A DNA stretch of 34,334 nucleotides from Bacteroidales bacterium UBA4345 (GTDB taxonomy: Bacteria > Bacteroidota > Bacteroidia > Bacteroidales > Paludibacteraceae): the NCBI GenBank assembly GCA_002396385.1, contig DGTD01000088.1, positions 1 through 34,334 on the forward strand. The letters run 5' to 3'. Positions 22,960 through 29,931 of the stretch are shown here, piece by piece (position 1 is the first letter of the stretch; every line of letters begins with the position of its first letter). The notes beneath the pieces were generated by a model, which worked only from the letters and a program-made list of their open reading frames with translations, was not told the origin of the DNA and searched no databases. The translations under genes and the position numbers were made by a program.

Positions 22960-24300
22960 ATGGCACATAAGAAATTCATATCCTTTCTAGGTACAAATAA
23001 TTATGTACAAGTAAAATATGGATCAGCAGAAGAGAAACCTACACGATTTATACAAGAACACTTAATAGATAAATTATGTAAAGATTGGGATAATGACGAC
23101 CAAATACTAATTTTCTACACGAAGGAATCTAGAGCTCATAATTGGGAAAATAATGGACATCCTGAGCAAAGTGTAAAGGAAGATATAGAACGAATAGGCT
23201 TAGGTCAGATTCTGAAAAACAAGAAGGAAAATGGCTTGAAGCCAAAAATTATTGAACGGCAGATTGCTGAAGGCTTTTCTGAAGAGGAAGTATGGAGTAT
23301 TTTTGATACTGTATATAAAGAGTTGAGAGAGAACGATGAAATCTATTTTGACGTCACTCATGCTTTCCGGTCAATACCTCTCTTTTCAACAATCTTATTT
23401 AATTTTTCTCGATTCACACGAAAAACGAAACTTTGCGGTATTTATTATGGAGCATTTGAGAAACTCGGTCCTGCATTTAAAGTTAGAGAAATTCCCTTAG
23501 AGGAAAGGATTGCACCCGTGATTGACCTCACCAGCATAATCAACCTCCAAGACTTAACCAACACCGCTAGCGGTATAAAACAATATGGCAAAACAAGCAG
23601 TGTTGAACTGCTAATAAAAAAGGCGACCAACAACTTGGAAAAAACGAAAGCAAACAATAGGTTTACAGAAGCGCTAAAAACTATAAAAGAATGTACCAGC
23701 GACCTCGACCATTTTATTTTGGCCAACAGAATGAAAGACATTGAAGAAGGTAAGTTTGTAAAGGATTTTAACGCTGTCATTAACAAATCAATCCAATCTG
23801 ATAATCTGAATAATGCGGAACGGGAAATCTTCAAAACACTAAAAGACCTTTTTTCAAATTTCAAACCTGAGAAGAACACAGATAACATTGAAGCTGCTAT
23901 TGAGTGGGCCTACAAATACGACATGCTTCCACAAGCATATACATTAGCAGAAGAATACATAATTTCGTTATGTTGCATAAAGTTAAACGACTATGCAAAA
24001 GAATTTAACAAAGAAAAAGACATTCGAACTTTTGTAAGTGGAACACTCCAAATAAAAAAAGAGGATATAGACAGCGGTAATCTTAAAAATGAATTAAAAG
24101 ACCACGACGACGTTTTTCATAAAATAATAAAATATAATTGGATTACAGGCTTAAGACCTGCATTCAAAAAACTAGCAGACAACAGGAATATCATTAATCA
24201 CGCTAAGAAAGGAAATTACAAAGATTTGCATAACCAATTCCGTAATTACTATGATGACTGTATCGCTATACTAAAAAACATGACTAACCATGCTTATTAA
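22960..24300 (+). CDS. csx1: TM1812-type CARF-HEPN ribonuclease (Csx1/Csx2 group)
   Basis: This 446-residue protein opens with the TM1812 (Csx2) CARF signature FISFLGTNNYVQVKY (6-20) and carries the second family motif DVTHAFRSIPLFS near residue 131. The C-terminal half is helical and ends with a HEPN RNase motif Rx4H: R409 and H414 in RNIINH. It is expected to bind cyclic oligoadenylate through CARF and then cut single-stranded RNA without sequence specificity, slowing growth of the infected cell. It starts 10 bases after the Card1-type gene and its end overlaps the next gene by 11 bases. The subfamily name is less sure than the CARF-HEPN assignment. Confidence 0.87.
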   Translation: MAHKKFISFLGTNNYVQVKYGSAEEKPTRFIQEHLIDKLCKDWDNDDQILIFYTKESRAHNWENNGHPEQSVKEDIERIGLGQILKNKKENGLKPKIIERQIAEGFSEEEVWSIFDTVYKELRENDEIYFDVTHAFRSIPLFSTILFNFSRFTRKTKLCGIYYGAFEKLGPAFKVREIPLEERIAPVIDLTSIINLQDLTNTASGIKQYGKTSSVELLIKKATNNLEKTKANNRFTEALKTIKECTSDLDHFILANRMKDIEEGKFVKDFNAVINKSIQSDNLNNAEREIFKTLKDLFSNFKPEKNTDNIEAAIEWAYKYDMLPQAYTLAEEYIISLCCIKLNDYAKEFNKEKDIRTFVSGTLQIKKEDIDSGNLKNELKDHDDVFHKIIKYNWITGLRPAFKKLADNRNIINHAKKGNYKDLHNQFRNYYDDCIAILKNMTNHAY

Positions 24301-24649
24301 TCTTTCAAACCATCCTCTCTCTACATGGAGTGAAGAACAGAAAAAATCAGGATATAACCAGTTTGGAGAAGTGGTTGATATCCCTTTCCCTACCGTTGAC
24401 CCCAATGCAGACTACAAGTCTATATTTAGTACAGCTAAAGATTTAGTGAAGAGTTTAATAAAAAACTACAACAACGACGAAGTTGTCTTCCATATAATGG
24501 GTGAGATGACGCTTACCTTTCACTTGGTGGAATTGTTAAAAAGTAATGGGTACACATGCGTGGCTTCGACAACAGAAAGAAAGGTAAACTATTTGGAAGA
24601 CGGCACAAAAAATGTCACATTCAACTTCGTCCGTTTTAGAGAATATTAA
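24290..24649 (+). CDS. Small CARF-like protein, candidate Csx15-type ring nuclease
   Basis: This 119-residue protein begins MLINLSNHPLSTWSEEQ and continues FGEVVDIPFP, then EVVFHIMGEMTLTFHLVELL. The first strand resembles the LLNFSHPL opening of Csx15-group proteins. The layout (a strand with an N/H-rich turn, then a central HIMGEMT loop where CARF proteins hold ligand) suggests a stand-alone CARF-like fold. Csx15, Csx16 and Csx20 proteins are predicted or reported to cleave cyclic oligoadenylate, which would end the signal. It is the last gene of the accessory operon and overlaps the HEPN gene by 11 bases. The family call is tentative; it could also be an uncharacterised sensor. Confidence 0.5.
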   Translation: MLINLSNHPLSTWSEEQKKSGYNQFGEVVDIPFPTVDPNADYKSIFSTAKDLVKSLIKNYNNDEVVFHIMGEMTLTFHLVELLKSNGYTCVASTTERKVNYLEDGTKNVTFNFVRFREY

Positions 24650-24730
24650 AAAGATGGGGGAAAATACAAGCCAAACAACAGACTCGCTCCAAAAGCAGCA
24701 TACCAGCACAAAATTCCACCAAAAAACAAT

Positions 24731-24738
24731 TATCTTTG
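24731..24738 (+). promoter_or_regulatory. -7 element for the AAA/PD-(D/E)XK gene
   Basis: TATCTTTG matches TAnnTTTG, 19 bases before the ATG at 24757. It indicates that the following gene is transcribed separately from the CRISPR accessory operon. Confidence 0.5.
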
Positions 24739-24756
24739 TAGAAAATGTAGACGACT

Positions 24757-26343
24757 ATGGCAGACAAGAGAAGATTTCCCCTCGGCATACAGACCTTCAG
24801 CGAGATTGTTGAAGGCAACTACCTGTATGTGGACAAGACCGAGTACGTTTACAACCTGGCACACCAATTCAAGTACGTCTTCTTGTCACGCCCGCGCCGT
24901 TTCGGCAAGAGTCTGCTGGCAAGTACCTTCCGTTCTTACTTCGAAGGCCGTAAAGACCTGTTCGACGGACTAAGGGCTGGATTGTTGGAAAAAGATTGGG
25001 TGAAATACCCTGTGTTCCACTTCAATATGAGTACGGCAAAATACAGCGACATCGAGGACACGAAAAACAGGCTCGACGCTATGATTTGTGACTACGAAAT
25101 GGTGTATGGTGAGGATTCCTATAACAAAGATATTAAAGGCAGGTTGCAAAATCTGTTCAGAAAAGCCCACCTCCAAACAGGAAAGCCGGTCGTCATCCTT
25201 ATCGACGAGTACGACTCGCCTATGCTTGAAGTGATGCACGACCCGAAAAAACTGGCCGATTTCCGCAACCTTTTCCGCTCGTTCTACAGTCCAATCAAAG
25301 ATTGTGACGAGCACATCCGTTTTGCCTTTATCACAGGCATTAGCAAGTTCAGCCAGTTGAGCATCTTCAGCGAGATCAATAACCTGAAGAAAATAAGCAT
25401 GCTCGACGCATACGATGCTGTTTGCGGAATTGCCAAGGACGAGGCCCTGTCGCAATTACGTCCGCAAATCCAAGAGTTTGCAGATGCGAACGAATGTACA
25501 TTCGACGAGGCCGTAAAACAGCTGACTCGGCAATACGACGGCTACCATTTCAGCAAGAAGTCTCGTGACATATTCAACCCGTTCAGCCTGCTGAACGCAC
25601 TAAACGACAAAGAGTTGAACAATTACTGGTTCGACAGCGGCACACCCAGCTGGCTGATCAACCAACTCAAAAAAATGAACTTCAAGATTGAACAGTTGGA
25701 AGGAGCCCAGGCATCATCTACTGACTTCGACGCTCCAACAGAAGGTATGACGACGGCCCTACCTTTGCTCTACCAAAGCGGATATATCACCATAAAAAAC
25801 TACGATGAAAAGCTGAACCTGTTTACACTCGCCGTTCCTAACAACGAAGTGCGGATAGGGTTGTACAAGAACCTCATCCCCTATTACCTTGCACCCAGCA
25901 CACAGGAGTCGAACGTCTTTATTGCCAATTTCGGAGTCTGCCTGCAAGACGACAAGTTGGACGAGGCGCTCCACTTGATGCGCTCTTTCATAGGTGGCAT
26001 TCCTTATGACTATATGCAGGAGAAAGAGAAGAGCTACCACCTGATTTTCTTCCTGATAGCCCGTCTGCTCTGCCAGTTTGTAGATTCTGAGGTGAAAAAC
26101 TCAGCAGGACGAAGCGATATGGTGCTGAAGACACCGACCCACATCTATGTTTTCGAGTTCAAGTTCATGGGCAAGTTAGACAAGGCGCTGTTGCAGATAG
26201 ACGAGAAGGGCTACCTTATTCCTTACGAGTGCGACGGGCGCCAACTTGTAAAAGTGGCGGTCAACTTCTCGACCGAAGGCCACACCATCGGCGGCTGGGC
26301 CATCGACCGGGGGAAAGGGGCCGACTACACGGTGTTTGAATAG
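24757..26343 (+). CDS. AAA-ATPase-like protein with C-terminal PD-(D/E)XK nuclease domain
   Basis: This 528-residue protein belongs to the large Bacteroidota family with an N-terminal AAA-ATPase-like domain (PF09820 type) and a C-terminal PD-(D/E)XK domain (PF08011 type). It shows the family opening RRFPLGIQTFSEIVEGNYLY, an atypical P-loop SRPRRFGKS (44-52) and a Walker B VILIDEYDSP near residue 150. The nuclease region GRSDMV followed by YVFEFKF keeps D and ExK. These genes occur in many copies per genome and their function is unsettled. It has its own promoter element and a strong terminator, so its place after the CRISPR genes may be incidental. Confidence 0.85.
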   Translation: MADKRRFPLGIQTFSEIVEGNYLYVDKTEYVYNLAHQFKYVFLSRPRRFGKSLLASTFRSYFEGRKDLFDGLRAGLLEKDWVKYPVFHFNMSTAKYSDIEDTKNRLDAMICDYEMVYGEDSYNKDIKGRLQNLFRKAHLQTGKPVVILIDEYDSPMLEVMHDPKKLADFRNLFRSFYSPIKDCDEHIRFAFITGISKFSQLSIFSEINNLKKISMLDAYDAVCGIAKDEALSQLRPQIQEFADANECTFDEAVKQLTRQYDGYHFSKKSRDIFNPFSLLNALNDKELNNYWFDSGTPSWLINQLKKMNFKIEQLEGAQASSTDFDAPTEGMTTALPLLYQSGYITIKNYDEKLNLFTLAVPNNEVRIGLYKNLIPYYLAPSTQESNVFIANFGVCLQDDKLDEALHLMRSFIGGIPYDYMQEKEKSYHLIFFLIARLLCQFVDSEVKNSAGRSDMVLKTPTHIYVFEFKFMGKLDKALLQIDEKGYLIPYECDGRQLVKVAVNFSTEGHTIGGWAIDRGKGADYTVFE

Positions 26344-26366
26344 ATTTCTAATATTTTGAGGTTTTT

Positions 26367-26409
26367 GCCATGAATGGTATACATTGTCTACCTTCATGGC
26401 TATTTTTTT
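26367..26409 (+). terminator. Strong intrinsic terminator
   Basis: GCCATGAA...GGTA pairs with TACC...TTCATGGC (26367-26400) with one bulged T, and TATTTTTTT follows. It lies 24 bases after the AAA/PD-(D/E)XK stop. Confidence 0.85.
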
Positions 26410-26695
26410 ATATATGGTGGAGAAGATTGAACCTTGCAACGAAAAATCTCATAAACATTAATAGGGAAAATGCCACGCAATAGCTTTGCATACAGCCTTC
26501 AGCACATTTTCAGAACTTTGCATCCGTAATCGCTAACAACGGTTACCAACCCAGCCAGAAATCCTCTGACTGAATGGTTGCTAGTGGTCTAAAGCACATG
26601 AAGCTGACACCACAAAAATCCGTATAGCACGTATGCAGTACAATGCCGCATGGGTTTATAACAAAAAGTACTGCTCATTTAAATTATAATTTTTT
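26410..26695. other. Intergenic stretch upstream of the DUF697-like gene
   Basis: There is no convincing coding frame. Its last ~66 bases resemble the region in front of the small gene at 27478, sharing an exact 13-base CGTATGCAGTACA and similar AT-rich tails. No RNA gene was recognised. Confidence 0.4.
26630..26695 (+). repeat. Duplicated leader segment, copy A
   Basis: Starts with CGTATGCAGTACA (26630-26642), then a GCCG patch, an AACAAAA patch and an AT-rich run up to the ATG at 26696. The same order of elements precedes the ATG at 27478. The homology is partial and judged by eye. Confidence 0.35.
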
Positions 26696-27115
26696 ATGAA
26701 GAAAAAAATAGAACAAGAAGCAGCTAACAGCATTAAATACTACGCCGGGGTGGCTGCCGGCATTGGTGCAATTCCAGTGCCGTGTTCCGACGCTGTGCTC
26801 CTTTCTGGTCTGCAGATCAAGATGGTGAAGGACATTTTCGAAAAGTTTGGTATAGTGGCCAGTTTCGTCGACTATGCCGCCGAACTTATCGCTTCACGCA
26901 TCGCCACGCAGGTTGGTAAGTCTGTCGCAGGTAACCTGTTGAAGCTGATTCCAGGGGTGGGCTCGGCCATCGGAGGCGCCATTAATGCAAGTGTGGCTTC
27001 GGGCGTGACCTACATGTTTGGGTGTGGAACAGTCAAGGCTGCAAAAATCATTGTAGAGAATGGCTGGCAGCGCAACAGTAGAATGATTGTGAGCGTATTG
27101 AAGCAGTGCCTTTAA
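26696..27115 (+). CDS. DUF697-like small membrane-associated protein
   Basis: This 139-residue protein has two long glycine/alanine-rich hydrophobic segments: AGVAAGIGAIPVPCSDAV (about 17-34) and LIPGVGSAIGGAINASVA (about 88-105). The PVPCSD and LIPGVGSAIGG motifs are typical of the DUF697/YcjF C-terminal domain, often coded beside or fused to small GTPases. No GTPase is adjacent here. The likely location is the membrane or its surface; the function is unknown. It begins after an AT-rich leader and is followed by two possible micropeptides. Confidence 0.65.
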   Translation: MKKKIEQEAANSIKYYAGVAAGIGAIPVPCSDAVLLSGLQIKMVKDIFEKFGIVASFVDYAAELIASRIATQVGKSVAGNLLKLIPGVGSAIGGAINASVASGVTYMFGCGTVKAAKIIVENGWQRNSRMIVSVLKQCL

Positions 27116-27243
27116 CAAGAAGGGTTGCCAATTGCGCAATGGTTCATCCGGACTTATTCCGGCTTCTCATTCCATGGGATAATGTCAGGCAAACATTGCC
27201 ACATGAGACTATTATTTATTTACAATTTTAAAATTTTCATATT

Positions 27244-27345
27244 ATGAAAAATTTGATTGTTAAGGCTTTCACGTCTGTAGTCCTACTTGTCGCAGGGTCA
27301 ACACTGGGCAAGAAGACGCTGGACCAGGCCAAAAAGAAATTATAG
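27244..27345 (+). CDS. Possible 33-residue hydrophobic peptide
   Basis: MKNLIVKAFTSVVLLVAGST is followed by a lysine-rich end (LDQAKKKL): a hydrophobic N-terminal helix and a basic tail. It has an ATG after an AT-rich leader and a TAG stop. The composition would suit a small membrane-active or secreted peptide, but so short a frame may be chance. Confidence 0.3.
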   Translation: MKNLIVKAFTSVVLLVAGSTLGKKTLDQAKKKL

Positions 27346-27401
27346 GTGGTTGACATGTTCTCCAGCCCACAGTGGCTGATTCTACCCAATACCGCAAGGA
27401 G

Positions 27402-27477
27402 CGTATGCAGTACAGTCTGCCGGGCGGTGTTGCGAAACAACAAAATACCTGTACTGTATTACATAAATTTAATTTAA
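27402..27477 (+). repeat. Duplicated leader segment, copy B
   Basis: Carries the same CGTATGCAGTACA (27402-27414), GCCG and AACAAAA patches and AT-rich tail as 26630-26695, directly in front of the 43-codon frame at 27478. The shared order suggests the two leaders descend from one regulatory segment. Confidence 0.35.
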
Positions 27478-27609
27478 ATGTTAAAAGAACTAATGACATT
27501 ATTAGGCCCTTGGGGCGAAGTTGCTGAAACTGCTGGTGTTAAACTCGGCGAATTGTTGAACGATATTATTGACGACATTTTTCCGGAAGATGAAAACCAC
27601 GCAGAGTAA
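27478..27609 (+). CDS. Possible 43-residue acidic amphipathic peptide
   Basis: The frame reads MLKELMTLLGPWGEVAETAG, continues KLGELLNDIIDDIFPEDENH and stops at TAA. It is helix-prone with a strongly acidic end and coding-like codon use. Its leader resembles that of the DUF697-like gene, which favours a real small gene. No family recognised. Confidence 0.4.
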   Translation: MLKELMTLLGPWGEVAETAGVKLGELLNDIIDDIFPEDENHAE

Positions 27610-27770
27610 GCTATGTTATCGGACATCACCGCAAGGTGTTATCTTTCCTGTTGGTAAAGTGAATTACGCAGCAAGCCTGCTTTCCCAACAGTGGCTGAAA
27701 CAAACGGCTATACTGCGACACCTGAAGTATGCGTTACAGCCTTAAAACTGTTCCGCATACTTTTTTCTTA

Positions 27771-27801
27771 TTGGACAGTATCAGCAAAAACAATAAATTT
27801 G
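27771..27801 (+). promoter_or_regulatory. Promoter of the WYL regulator gene
   Basis: TTG (27771-27773) and TAAATTTG (27794-27801) match the Bacteroidota -33 and -7 elements with a 20-base spacer. Transcription would start near 27808, which makes the GTG at 27812 an unlikely start codon and favours the ATG at 27884. Confidence 0.6.
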
Positions 27802-27883
27802 CGTTAATGGAGTGCAGAATTCTGCAACCATAAAATTCCATAGTATTCTAGAAAAGAATTTTAATCATACACCAACACCATAC

Positions 27884-29173
27884 ATGTCCTCTATAAATAT
27901 TTCAAGAATTGAAGCAGAGCGTTTCCGCATCATCGACTCACTGCTATCTGACCTGAAAATAGACACCACAACGGAGGTAATCTCTGAAAAATGCGAAGCT
28001 GAGCTAGAAAAAAAAGGATTTAAGCCTGATGCAAGTGAAAGAACCATCAATAACGATATTAATAAGATGAGGGCTTTCATTAAAGAAAAACTTGCCGGAA
28101 AACTAAACGAGGACGACGAGGTCATCTGCGAAGTTAAGGCACATTATACCATAGAAGGCGAAAAAACTGAAGTCGACGAACTTGATAGTGTTGCAAATTT
28201 CTGCCGAGAAACCATCATAAGCTGTTTAACCGAACGAAACAACTTCTATAATAAATCGGACCTGCTAAAAACCTGTAACGCACAGCTAGAAGAAAAAGGG
28301 CTTAAAAACATAGGACCTAAAAAGTTAAACAGCATCATGGATAAGATTAAAGGAATTAAAGAAGTTCCGAAATGCTGGCGGTATACCCAACCGAACTTCT
28401 CAATCAGCAGGTTCATTCCTGACACAGAAATGTTCGCCAATTTCCAACAACTGGTCCAATTCCTAGAAAGCCTGCCTTCCGACATGTACGACTGGGCAAA
28501 CGAGGCAGCAGAACACATAAAGGAATCGTTCCATCTGCCAACCGTTACCGAAGACTTGTTGTCTTTTGACAAAAACGACAACGATAACCTGAAATCGTGC
28601 TTTCCGGAAATTCTTACGGCAATTACCGAGAAAAGAACCATTACCATCTCCTACACTTCACGCAAATCGAGCATAGAGAAGGAAAAAGAAGAAGAGAAGA
28701 CCGTGTCGCCCTACTTTTTGAAACAATACGGGAAAAGTTGGCAACTTTATGCGAAAATGGTTGGTTCGAAACACAAATACGACCAATTCTCGCTCGAACG
28801 CATTGTTGACTACAAAGACGGCGAGGCCCCGTACGAACCGACTGACATCGACTTCAACGAAGAGTTGAAAGACGTCATTGGCTTCACCATACCCAACCAC
28901 AAGCACCGTGTTGAACACATAAAGCTACTTGTGTCGGAAGGCAAATATCGCTTCCTCCTCGACGCTCCCCTCCACCATACGCAACATTTGATTGAAAAGA
29001 GTGGGAAAGACTACATTGTAGGCATTGACGTTACACCCAACCTGGAACTTGAAAAACAACTGCTCCTCCACCTCGACGGGGTTACGGTTTTGGAGCCGGC
29101 ACCGCTCAAAGAACAGATAGAAGATTACCTGAAAACAGCCCTAAGGAGATACACCGGGAAGGACACTCTCTAA
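27884..29173 (+). CDS. WYL-domain transcriptional regulator
   Basis: This 429-residue protein has an N-terminal helix-turn-helix part (SERTINNDINKMR near 50-65). A second similar helical unit follows (NKSDLLKTCNAQLEEKG). The WYL domain starts near residue 245, with ITISYTSRK, TVSPYFLKQYGKSWQLYAKM and QFSLERI; the eponymous triad reads WQL. A WCX-like C-terminal domain follows. WYL proteins bind small ligands or nucleic acid and often control CRISPR and other defence genes, so this is a candidate regulator for the palindromes in front of the accessory operon. I chose the ATG at 27884 over a GTG at 27812. Its last 4 bases overlap the convergent gene. Confidence 0.82.
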   Translation: MSSINISRIEAERFRIIDSLLSDLKIDTTTEVISEKCEAELEKKGFKPDASERTINNDINKMRAFIKEKLAGKLNEDDEVICEVKAHYTIEGEKTEVDELDSVANFCRETIISCLTERNNFYNKSDLLKTCNAQLEEKGLKNIGPKKLNSIMDKIKGIKEVPKCWRYTQPNFSISRFIPDTEMFANFQQLVQFLESLPSDMYDWANEAAEHIKESFHLPTVTEDLLSFDKNDNDNLKSCFPEILTAITEKRTITISYTSRKSSIEKEKEEEKTVSPYFLKQYGKSWQLYAKMVGSKHKYDQFSLERIVDYKDGEAPYEPTDIDFNEELKDVIGFTIPNHKHRVEHIKLLVSEGKYRFLLDAPLHHTQHLIEKSGKDYIVGIDVTPNLELEKQLLLHLDGVTVLEPAPLKEQIEDYLKTALRRYTGKDTL

Positions 29174-29919
29174 CAGCGTATGCCCAGCAGACCGACTATC
29201 TGGTTGGCATAGGCAGCTATGGTTTCCGGCGGAAAATGTCCCGCACCTATGCCAAAAAATGCACAACCTTTCCCTCCATAGTAGGCCACACCCTGCTCTA
29301 CCAATCCGGCCATCGCGGCCACCAGTTTAGCGGCATCATGTCCGTAATAGGTGAGTTCGTGGTTGTTGTAGAGCAGCAGGCGTCCGTAAGGGTAGAGTCG
29401 GTCGACCAGTGGTGAGAAATGCGGCAATTCCGTTTTCAACACTTTTATGCCCTGCCGCAGGGCCACCTGCAGCACTTCTTCTTCGGCCATAGCCTCTTCC
29501 TCGGCCGTAACGCCCTGCATTTGCCGGTCTTTTTGCCGTACAACCGCTATTTCTGTATCTGTTGCTCCAATCTGCCTCATACCGTCAATATAGCCGACAT
29601 CGTTGGCAGCCACCAATTGTTGGAAACGGGTTAGGGCTACCCCTAGCACCGCAGCCACCTGCGCAATGGAAGCCGGTTTGCCACTGTTGTCGTTGTGGTG
29701 GTCAACCAGCACATAGTTTACCCCACTAGGGGGTAAACCCCTCAGTTCTATTCCATAATACAGGGCTCCCACATCCGACATATCGTTATAGTAAGCCGAC
29801 AATTCTGCATTTTTCCACGACAAGTCCTTGTCAATATATTCTTCCTCCTTATCTTCCAACAACTGCCTGATGGTCTCCATCTCCAGGTCGTGGCCGCCCA
29901 ATAAGAACACCCTGCGCAT
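29170..29919 (-). CDS. Protein with a DHH-like motif, function unknown
   Basis: This 249-residue protein has no signal peptide. It opens RRVFLLGGHDLEMETIRQLL, and a VLVDHHN motif at 70-76 resembles the DHH signature of metal-dependent phosphoesterases. NDVGYIDGMR lies further on. The C-terminal part has YYGGKGCAFFGIGAGH. The other DHH-family motifs are not obvious, so catalytic function is uncertain. It starts 12 bases after the stop of the RecD-like helicase on the same strand, so the two are probably co-transcribed and may work on the same nucleic-acid substrate. I do not recognise a named family. Confidence 0.7.
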   Translation of the reverse strand: MRRVFLLGGHDLEMETIRQLLEDKEEEYIDKDLSWKNAELSAYYNDMSDVGALYYGIELRGLPPSGVNYVLVDHHNDNSGKPASIAQVAAVLGVALTRFQQLVAANDVGYIDGMRQIGATDTEIAVVRQKDRQMQGVTAEEEAMAEEEVLQVALRQGIKVLKTELPHFSPLVDRLYPYGRLLLYNNHELTYYGHDAAKLVAAMAGLVEQGVAYYGGKGCAFFGIGAGHFPPETIAAYANQIVGLLGIRC

Positions 29920-29931
29920 AACCTGAACCTG

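Larger units (their letters stand above)
27116..27883. other. 768-base stretch holding only micropeptide candidates
   Basis: Apart from the two short frames described separately, this stretch holds a small CCGGA/TCCGG hairpin near 27151-27165 and the WYL gene promoter. A third, poorer match to the duplicated leader occurs near 27690-27765. No RNA gene was recognised. Confidence 0.35.

Noticed and set aside
24612..24812. 66-codon plus-strand frame between the Csx15-like gene and the AAA/PD-(D/E)XK gene
   Set aside because: It overlaps the end of one gene and the start of the next, spans a promoter element, and has no protein-like pattern.
27812..27883. GTG start for the WYL protein
   Set aside because: It falls only about 4 bases after the predicted transcription start; the ATG at 27884 fits better.
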